A stretch of 64,000 nucleotides of DNA from Oopsacas minuta (lineage: Eukaryota; Porifera; Hexactinellida; Lyssacinosida; Leucopsacidae). Positions within the stretch are counted from its first letter, which is position 1. The number at the start of each line of letters is the position of its first letter. The stretch is from NCBI GenBank assembly GCA_024704765.1, contig JAKMXF010000244.1, positions 611,905-675,904 of the forward strand. Direction: 5' to 3'. Of this stretch, positions 56,072 to 64,000 are shown piece by piece. A program made the translations under genes and the position numbers. Under the pieces are notes generated by a model. The model saw only the letters and a list, made by a program, of their open reading frames with translations. It searched no databases and was not told the DNA's origin.

Positions 56072-56790
56072 CATAGACTCCTTTAGAGAAGAACTGGAAC
56101 GTCGCGATCTCGGGGTTTTTAACTTGAGTCTGAGAGGCTCCAATTAAAAAATTGAAAAAGCATCAGAACCTATATTTAACCAGTGGTTGGGGGCCAGACA
56201 CAACCAAGAAGCTTAAAATAAGAGTATTGGCCACATTTCCCTTTGACCTTAGGCAGATATGAACTTCCTGTTTTCAACCATATTTCCTTATGTTTTTGGG
56301 ATATTTGCATGTTTTGTGCAATGGCTGCGTGGTAATGTTTTATTTTTCTTGTTGCAAATATGTCTGCATGTTAATTGATATTGATTGTGCATGATAATGT
56401 GTTTTGTTTTCAGCTTTTGTGATAATATGCCACGTCGTTGCAGCTGTTTTGGTTGTAGAGGAAATTATGATGGGACGCCTTACCTAAGGGTCATATCCTT
56501 CTCAAAAGATCCTGAGGAGAGGGAGAGATGGATATTGGCAATGCCGAATGAAAACGAAAACTTGAGGCGCTTGAAAGAGATATATATTTGTGAGAGACAT
56601 TTCAATTGTGAATGGGTGTCAGTAAAGGGTGGAAAGCGACCAAAAGAACCGGCATCAATTTTTCCTGGAGTACCGAAATCAGTTTTGAAGCAGGTCACCT
56701 CAGCTCCACGCCCAACATCATCTACATCAGAATCAAGAGCTAAGAAAGTGCAGGCAGCTTATGAGGCTGCAGACAAGATCCAAGATTTCG
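56072..56790 (+). mobile_element. P-like (THAP) transposon, copy 3, 5' fragment
   Basis: Starts CATAGACTCCTTTAGAGAAG and includes the leader, the intron and the THAP-finger exon (MPRRCSCFGC from 56427). It stops at the N at 56791. It is the same length as copy 2 and differs from it by only a few bases. Confidence 0.8.
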
Positions 56791-56904
56791 NAAACATCCA
56801 AAACTCCTCTACCGAATTATATTTATTTCGGGTAAATCTGATGAGTACACATAGGACAAATCAGTGATTGAAATGACCCTGGCCGAATATCCTGGTGAAT
56901 TCAC

Positions 56905-56940
56905 AGTCGTTTAATACAGATGAGTTAAAATCTCAACAAC
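56905..56940. repeat. Worn Ginger terminus
   Basis: TTTAATACAGATGAGTTAAAATCTCAACAACA resembles both the inner and outer TIR blocks of the Ginger element (ATGAGTTAAAATCTCACGCA then ACA). Only one end is visible, a few bases past the N at 56791. Confidence 0.45.
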
Positions 56941-56998
56941 AATACAATGGGGAACAAAGTACGTCGCAGTGTAGGCATATTTGTAACCCCGCCTCATA

Positions 56999-57043
56999 AA
57001 CTACTTTCCACAAAGTAAATGTACTACCTTGTGGAAAGTAGTT
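56999..57043. repeat. 15-bp perfect inverted repeat
   Basis: AACTACTTTCCACAA (56999-57013) pairs with 57029-57043 around a 15-base loop. Function unknown. Confidence 0.5.
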
Positions 57044-59127
57044 AATGTGGAAAAAGACAAAGAATGTCGATAAAAACACAGTTTGCGAAGTTGGTAGATA
57101 AAATATAAAACGGTTAACAAAATATTTAAAAGAACTGAGTCATTCAAATTGCAATTTCTCTGGAAAGAGGTCACTGCACCGTGAGTGCAGGTATGCTTCA
57201 AGGAATTGGAACAATCTCCCAGTAATAGTAAATTATAAACTCAAATTCCCGGAATCATATCAAATTATCTATGATTAACTAGCCAGGTGGTGTAAGTAAG
57301 TGGTAAAAGATGCTAAAAGAAAAGAACGTGTATACTGGAGTATATGGCCACCTATAAGACACTTTTGAATCAGCTGACTCATTGGCATAGGGAATCTGTC
57401 CGTAAAGTGGATATACAGTGGGAATATAATAGTGAAAATCGTATCAATTGATGATACCTATCATACTAGCAACGAAACGAAATGTTTCCGATAATATTAG
57501 CTAAGCTGTACAAGATTGATCATAAAAAGTAAAATTACGTCATAAACCTACCCAAACTACTAAACCAAATTTCTCAGGTGCCTAGTCATGGTCAAACTAA
57601 ATATTTAGCAAAAGAGGACAAAAGCCGACAAATGCCATAAACCCAACACGTGTATAAAATATACATCAGTAGTACTGAATTTTGATGGAATATATTGAAA
57701 TTGTGCATTATGAATCAATACTGTATAAATAACGGATTAAGTAGTAAGTGACATTTGTCCTTAGACAAATGGGGCAGCTAATACACCCTACTATACAGTA
57801 AACTCCGCTTAAAAGGGGACACTTGTTATTTGGAAAACCACGGAAATTGGACAAATGTCCAGAAACGGAATCTTCAGGATAAAAGTGAACAATTCTGGAA
57901 ATCGAGTGAATAATACTATAGTAGCAAATCTTTTTAAGGTGAAATTTCCTGTAATTTCAGGAAATTCAAATAAGCTAGGTAGAGATACAAAAATTAGATA
58001 AATATGGACAAAATTTGGATAGATTTGGAACAAAATTGTTCTATTTACTGATGATTGCATCAATATTATTTAACGGAAGGTACTAAAGGAACCGAAAATA
58101 TAGAAGCCTGTACTTTGGATAGGTATGGCTCCATCATACAGTGGTTGAATCGCTTTAGGAGTGTATGCGAATGAAACAATACAAAACGCTGCCTTATAAT
58201 TAATAATATTCGTCAAAATTAATCGGGATAAAACGGATCACTTAGCTTTGGTAATCATGTACTAACATCAACTAGATAGAAATGAGTGATAATTTCAAGT
58301 GAATCCGAAAAATTGATATTTTGGGTGAATATGACGAGCAACTTTCCTAAGGTCTAAAAAGCAAAATTGTTGCTGACAGTGTCCTCATGGTGAAAGAATG
58401 GGCATTATTGGGATAAGTAGCAATGCATATTGAAGAAACGGGTCATATGATGTATCGGGGCCGTCAATTGTGTGATGCACTTCGGTCATCTCCCTACAAA
58501 TAATTCAGAATAATGGGGTGAAATAATTGTCTTTCAGAATTAGCATCGAGAGGCATATGATAGCCAAAAAGAAACAATATTCCCTTGAACTAAGATTTGT
58601 AAATGTATCTAAATTATGGGACAATTTAGCCCCCACCATTGGTTTAAATGGTTATGTTGAGGTATCGAAACATTGATCCGAATTTCGTACTACCCAGTTA
58701 TTTATAAGAATGTTGTATAAATTAGAGGGACGAAGTGCTCAGTTTCATGCGAACAGTTTATGTTCGCAATCCGCGGGGTGGATGCAAGTGAACCGCACTC
58801 GTGTATATATATTCAAAGTCTATTTCGCTTAGAAATGAGGATGGAAATTCGGGGCAAGGGTATAAACGTTTTGAAAACCGTTCCGAAATAAATAAGTGTA
58901 TTCGAAACATGTCATCCTACAAATTCATAAAAATTGATGCTAATATAGTAAGGAGATACTTTAGGTTGACCACAACATACGACCACACAAAATTTTATAA
59001 TGAATGGCGATAATTTTCGCTTTTCTGAGAGAATAGACGCAAGTTGTCTCACGGAAACAGATAGAAATTCAGTGTGTACGCCTAAATTATTGCAAGATAT
59101 AAAAATAAATTAGTAGTATTCGCTTAC
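57044..59127. other. Intergenic or ALG2 intron DNA
   Basis: One Tigger-like terminus (CAGTAAACTCCGCTTAAAAG at 57796, preceded by TA) lacks a visible partner. No second ALG2 exon was recognised on the minus strand here, so the ALG2 intron is long or continues past other sequence. Confidence 0.4.
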
Positions 59128-59625
59128 TTGTTTCGTGAAGTCACTATTTACTAATACAATGTCGGCTTTGCCAGTACTCCATTCTTCAATTAAATCAATA
59201 GGTATTCTATATAGTCGTTTTAAGAAATGTTTTCGTTCTGTTAATAGCCTGTCAGGATAATGACAATAAAAGATAACTTTTCTACACGAGGCTCTAAGAA
59301 TTGGAATGCATATAGAAATCTGGTCACAGAAAATAGTATGAAAATAATAACGATAATAAATATAAATATACAAAGACAAGAAAAACATCCGAATGTATGC
59401 ACATAGAGCATAACAAATTCCGAAAATAGATCGAGGTAACCAACCCCCAATACAATAAATCACGAACGCCCCATCTTGAGTCTCTGAAAAAGAATGTTTA
59501 GGATCATAATGGGAGGTGAAATAAGAAATTCCGTGGCCTTTGGAAGTAAGAGCTGTTCCAACATCAATAATGAGTCTTTCAGCACCACCAATGCCTAAAT
59601 CAGGATGAACAATTGCAATCCTCAT
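59128..59625 (-). CDS. ALG2: ALG2 alpha-1,3/1,6-mannosyltransferase, first coding exon
   Basis: ATG at 59625 opens 166 codons ending at a GTAAGC donor (59127-59122). The protein begins MRIAIVHPDLGIGGAERLII, the N-terminal glycosyltransferase-4 motif of ALG2. It continues with FTSHYDPKHSF, GGWLPRS, a hydrophobic segment at ~77-105 (YALCAYIRMFFLSLYIYIYY), CDQISICIPI, KVIFYCHYPDRLLTERK and RLYRIPIDLIEEWSTGKADI. ALG2 adds the second and third mannoses to the lipid-linked oligosaccharide on the cytosolic face of the ER. Animal ALG2 is about 416 residues, so this is roughly the first 40 percent; later exons must lie at lower coordinates and were not recognised. No damage is seen in the exon. Confidence 0.88.
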
Positions 59626-60193
59626 ATTTTAGAGGATTATTAAGAAAATAAATAAGGATCGGAAAAGCTAAATACACACAAAACATGCAAAGAAGCATAA
59701 TCAATGACTAAATATATCTGAGCAAATAATATTAGCAGAAAATATATAATAAAAGGCAATGAATGGGATTAAATTTTGATTTAAAAGCATTCCGTAGAGT
59801 TCAGGGCTCTCAACTCTCACAATCTCGTTGTGTGTCACATGATTTTTCGTCTGAACACACAACAAAATACTGGCCTATACATAAAACTAATACTAAATCA
59901 AAAGTCCGAGGATAAAATAGTTGTAACTAAAACCTAAATATTACGGGATTTGGCTAAAGCCAGGAACGATATAGTGTTCTAAATTCACGAATAGTAAAAA
60001 TGAAATATACACCAGTAACACATTATATCATTTAACATTGGAGCATTTCTTTGAAATAATTACTAACTAAGCAGACAAATGACGTCATTTCGGCACCTAA
60101 AACTTTTTAAATATATAATTAGTATATTATCAAATATCATCATTTTTTACAGTGCTTTGAACAAAATGCTGCTCCCAATTATTCTATATAATT
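59626..60193. other. ALG2 upstream region
   Basis: Non-coding, AT-rich. It would contain the ALG2 promoter and 5' untranslated sequence; no individual site can be supported. Confidence 0.4.
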
Positions 60194-61984
60194 CAGGCTT
60201 GTCCAACCTTTTTTGTTCGCGGGACAAATGAGGGCTTCTTTAGCTACTTGAGGGCCGCACGACATTGGATATATCAAGGTAGCATGATGATATTTTTTGG
60301 GGATGGTGTTAATACGGATAATTTCAGAATTGAAAAATCACTACATGTATTATTAAATTAGAGTAAACTTTAATGATAAAGAACATATCTAATGGGATAT
60401 TTGACTTTGTTTTTTTTACACAAAGAGTCAATATCTGCTCGTACACTTGATGTCGCAATCCGTAATATTCCTGTATCTACTCACAGATAGTCCTCACTAG
60501 ATCTGAACGAAAAAACATTTTTCATCATTGAGAAAAGCTGTTCACAGCAATACGTGCTGCCAAATAAGGAAAGGAACCTAAGGGAGTGTTGCGATAAATT
60601 AGGAAATAGATCCGATGTAACATATTGACCATAAAATGTCAGAAGGTCAGCTCTGCAAAAGCTCTCTTTCTCTCCGAGTTATTTTGTATTTCAATTAGTT
60701 CCAGTTGGAACATTTCAGGAGCATTAGTGGCATCAGTTCTAAACGGATCTGCAAACAACTCCATTTCATCGAATTTGTCACTAAAATCAGAAAATCTTAG
60801 TTCAAATTCATCGATTAAGCTGTTGATCAGTGCAGAATACTTGTCATGGTTCACTGTCTCACTTTTTCTTGAAGATAATGTTGAGAAATGTATCACCTTT
60901 TTCAAAATAAATTGTTGGTGGAATAATTGTAATTTGTTGCTGAACGCTTTGACATGCTCATACAGGTTGTTAACGAATTGTTTTCTTCCTTGTAGTTTCT
61001 GATTTAAATCTGCGAGTTACTTAGTTATGTCAACTAGAAATGCGAGATCATTCAACCACTGATTATCATCCAGAAAGCTCACATCTTTTCCCTTAATGGT
61101 CGTGAATGTTTTTATTTCTTCAAGTAGTGACCAGTATCTGGCTAGAGTAGACGCTCTGCTGAGCCAGCGAACTTGGCTAAAGTAAATATCATCGTTATAG
61201 TCTGATCCTACATCTGCAAGAAACGCTTGGAATTGTCTGTGATTGAGTCCCTTCGACCTTATGAAATTGACTGTATTGACGACATTTCCATCGCAAGTTT
61301 CATATCTAAGGTTTTTGCACAAACTGTTCTTGGTGAATAATGCAGTGGTATGCCATAACAGGAGAGGCCATTGATTTGAGCATAAGGCTAACAAAACTTT
61401 TATGCTTTCCTGTCATAGCTGGGCCTCCATCAGTTGTTAAACCACTTAGTTTTTCATCAGCAAGTTTGAATTTCGTAAACACATGTTTTAATACATTGAA
61501 AATATCTTGCCAAGTATATGTGTCTTTCATTGGACATAAGTCGAGCAGTTCCTCGAGTATTTCGAAATTTTCTGTGACACCACCTACAAAGATTGCCAGT
61601 TGAGCTGTGTCGCTTACATCGGTACTTTCATCAAGAGCAAAGCTGTAAAATTTGCAAGCCTTGAGTCGTTTAATTAGGGAAATTTCAATGTTGGATGATA
61701 CAGTCTGTCAACTTGAAATTGGGAAGATCTTTGTTTTTCCCTAGCTACAAGTACATTTAATGTATTTCTATTCTAAATATGTTATTAGAATCCTTAAACA
61801 ATCAATAATATAGTAAGCCTAATAATTTAACTTATTTCCGTTACTTTTCCGTAGTAATTTGACTCTTTTTGGCATCGATGACCAAAATGGACGTAAAAAT
61901 TCATGTTCTAAAGAATTCCATACTTCATTTAGCTCCCTTTCCAGCTCATTTAAATTTCGTGGTGACTTCAAATCGATTTCTCTC
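60194..61984 (-). mobile_element. hAT element (ZBED/Charlie-like), truncated
   Basis: The left end CAGGCTTGTCCAACCTTTTT followed by GTTCGCGGGACAAATGAGGG is a hAT-type TIR familiar from Charlie-like elements. The transposase relic is on minus from ~61730 to ~60450. The right end is not seen; the sequence stops being recognisable before the N at 61985. Confidence 0.65.
60450..61730 (-). pseudogene. hAT transposase relic (GTF2IRD2/ZBED-like)
   Basis: In order on minus are ACKFYSFALDESTDVSDTAQ (~61650), KLSGLTTDGGPAMTGKHKSF (61460, with a catalytic-type Asp), YHCIIHQEQF, NTVNFIRSKGLNHRQFQAFL, VRWLSRASTLARYW, WLNDLAFLVDITK, then after a stop QGRKQFVNNLYEHVKAFSNK and YGQYVTSDLFPNLSQHSLRF. The C-terminal dimerisation motif reads GSTYCCEQLFSMMKN near 60540. 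Text and order match hAT transposases that gave rise to GTF2IRD2 and ZBED5-type genes. A few frameshifts and stops are spread along it. Confidence 0.75.
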
Positions 61985-61985
61985 N

Positions 61986-62291
61986 CCACACACGATATCT
62001 GCTGTAACTCGCTGAAGATCTGTACGGGCTGGATCTTGAGTTTTGCGCGAAACTCTATGTAAGCTCGCTATTTGAGGTTGAAATTATCATCCTTTGAAGC
62101 CATAAATTCAACAGTGGGTATAAATTGTCTACACGTAGCTATCTCAAAAATTCATAATTTGTATTGAATAAGCTTGAAACTTTCAGTACATGGAGTTTAA
62201 CTATATGGGCTTATAATATATGAAAGCTAGATATATTACTTGACTAATTCCTAAGATATCATGACCCGCAAGACTTATTGAACGCCCTGAT
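61986..62291 (-). mobile_element. Mariner fragment, same family as 14182-18121
   Basis: Closely matches 17819-18121, including the TIR complement GCAAGACTTATTGAACGCCC and the start of the transposase (MIQ...CTGGATCTTGAG region). It begins directly at the N at 61985. Confidence 0.75.
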
Positions 62292-62693
62292 AGGTGTCAA
62301 CGGCTAATTGGAAATTGTAGCTATTTTCAGCCATTAGTCTACTGTTTATTATTGTAAAATGTAAATCCTCCTTGAGAGTGAATTTCCATATTAATTTCAT
62401 GCACTACTGAAACACCAAAATCTCACGACTTGGAGAGAATCAAGGTTGGCATCAATGGCATTATTATAAATAATATATATATGATATTTCAAGTGCAGCG
62501 AACAATGTGGAGTAAACCCATTTACAGTTGGGTTGGTTTAAGAATATTTGTAAGGTTTTGAAGTACAATATGAATTATTCAGAATTAAAGTTTAATTAAC
62601 AAACTTTGCAGACGGTATTTCACATTTATAAGATTTGAAACTAGCCCCTGTATATAATTTGTAGCTCGACTATGGATACAAATAGATATTATA

Positions 62694-63323
62694 CAGGGTG
62701 GCTCATAAGTTCTGTGACATCTATGTTAACCCATCTAAATATTCAAAATGTACTATTCATGCTAGATGTTCTAATTAGACTAACACTATATGCTAATAAT
62801 ATGCTAGAAATAGCCACATTCTATATACCCTCCCCTCTTCTCAATTACAGCCTTTAGTCTGCGAGGGAAGGCCTCAACCGCAGCACGCAGTGTTTCTTGA
62901 GGTATTTTAGCCAATTCTCTCCTCAACGACACCTTAAGAGATTCTACATTGGTGTGGGCCTTAGCACAAGCCTTTGTCTCCAAAATCGACCAGATAGAGT
63001 AATCCATTGAATTCAAATCGGGGCTGTATGAGGCCCATTCGTCTTTGGGAATAAAATCGAGAATATTCTCTTTTAACCATGCCTGAGTGACTTTGGAGGT
63101 GTGGGTAGGCGCACCGTCCTGTTGAAACAGAAATGACTCTCCAAAAAACATGGACTGGCTTTGATCTTTCAGTACAGGTTCTAATATCAGTTTGCGATAT
63201 GAAATTGAATTAATTTTAGCCCCTGGTAGGACAAATATCAGGGATGTCCGACCAATTACCAAAATTCCAGCCCAAACCATGACAGATTGTGGTTTTTGAA
63301 CTCGTCCGATGTAATACAGCTCG
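62694..63323 (-). mobile_element. DD37D element fragment, copy D, cut at an N
   Basis: The left TIR CAGGGTGGCTCATAAGTTCT has TA outside (62692-62693). The transposase 3' half is open on minus (63280-62804): MVWAGILVIGRTSLIFVLPG, second Asp in FQQDGAPTH, third in SPDLNSMDYSIW with 37 residues between, and end RGGYIECGYF. The N-terminal half and the first Asp are missing because the sequence stops at the N at 63324. The family's usual NP before the last Asp is NS here. Confidence 0.8.
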
Positions 63324-63324
63324 N

Positions 63325-63705
63325 CATGAAAACTAGAGCATGCAGAAAGAAACTGATTGCAGATTTGAAATCAGCATCCCAAAATTATATAGAATCAATT
63401 GAAAAATCTCATGCAACAAAAAATGAAAAAAAAATTGTTGAGCAGTGTAATCAAATATGATGTTGACTTATGAAATTCGTAAAGGGTAATAATCTATTGA
63501 AAATAATGATAAACATAATCATTTGAATATTATTCAAGGTGCATCATAACATTATTTAGATTACCGTTATAAAAAACGAAATTCTTTGATTTTCTGCAAG
63601 AACAATATTTTGAGAAGATTAACATTCAATTCGACTAACAAATATACAGGCTTTGATACCCGAATTATTTTCCAGGAATTACCAAACTTGATTGAAGTTT
63701 AGGGA
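63325..63705. other. Non-coding stretch
   Basis: AT-rich sequence after the N at 63324 with no recognised gene. Confidence 0.4.
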
Positions 63706-63870
63706 CACCGTGGTCCTATTCATGTATATAAATTATTGAACCTAACTCTAACGGTAACCAAGTTATGACGTCACATACTATATAAGGTAATTGGCAGTAT
63801 GTGACGGAGAAACTTGTTAACAGTTAGAGCTAGATATTAGAACTGTATTATTCATGAATATGATGTCACC
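63706..63870. mobile_element. Short fold-back MITE
   Basis: Arms 63742-63778 and 63797-63833 (CTAACTCTAACGGTAACCAA...; CACATAC) are imperfect complements, and outer TATTCATG blocks also pair. The intervening 18 bases are unique. Non-coding. Confidence 0.5.
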
Positions 63871-64000
63871 GAATGGGATTAGACCCTTTATTATTAAAAT
63901 TTTTCAGATATGGCTAGATTCTGTTCGAATCCATTTGTCACAATTCCATCATCATTTCAACCTATTTTGAATGCAAGTACAGCTCATTAAACACCATGCA

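Noticed and set aside
58801-59013. 70-residue plus-strand open frame upstream of the ALG2 donor
   Set aside because: No similarity recognised; a search on the minus strand for the next ALG2 exon in this stretch was also negative.

Overview
The window is AT-rich, intron-bearing animal nuclear DNA, dominated by transposable elements at different stages of decay. Short introns, GT/AG splice sites, an Enhancer-of-Polycomb gene, an ALG2 exon, and the mix of mariner, DD37D (maT-like) Tc1/mariner, hAT, P-like (THAP), Ginger, Transib and DIRS elements suggest an arthropod or similar invertebrate. A TE-rich crustacean such as a copepod would fit, but that is inference from style only. There are no prokaryotic operons, no CRISPR array, and no rRNA or tRNA gene that I can support.

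Three host genes are visible. (1) An Enhancer-of-Polycomb homologue on + has exons at 18525-18941 and 34891-35850, separated by a 15.9-kb intron packed with transposons. (2) A gene for a predicted six-helix membrane protein on + (37947-40803, four coding pieces) has its last exon split by a 551-bp hAT-type MITE flanked by an 8-bp target duplication. (3) The first coding exon of ALG2, the early N-glycosylation mannosyltransferase, lies on - (59128-59625).

Layout. 1-2740: a transposon-derived coding relic, then a P-like/THAP element with ~65-bp inverted repeats. 4312-4788: Tigger-type MITE. 4900-10121: a complete Ginger1-type transposon with 88-bp TIRs, GACG target duplication, integrase-like transposase exons and a C-terminal OTU protease. 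12633-18121: a cluster of Tc1/mariner elements, including an old mariner that received two later insertions. 18525-35850: E(Pc), whose intron holds an intact DD37D transposase gene, a large coding relic, DIRS remains, hAT relics and MITEs. 37095-40803: a MITE, then the membrane-protein gene. 40874-44711: two P-like/THAP copies meeting head to head across a single N, plus an integrase fragment and a Tigger MITE. 45110-47613: a minisatellite that switches orientation, then a 0.7-kb fold-back element. 47879-50847: a complete-ended Transib/RAG1-like transposon with CACAGTG termini and TAATT target duplications. 51.3-55.4 kb: duplicated relics and repeats. 56072-56790: a third P-like copy ending at an N. 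59-64 kb: ALG2, a hAT relic, mariner and DD37D fragments, and a terminal fold-back.

Nearly all coding capacity belongs to elements that no longer work. The one transposase with an undamaged reading frame and intact TIRs lies at 24078-25392. Single N characters at 43598, 56791, 61985 and 63324 mark places where repeat copies stop abruptly, so structures touching them should be treated as possible assembly joins.
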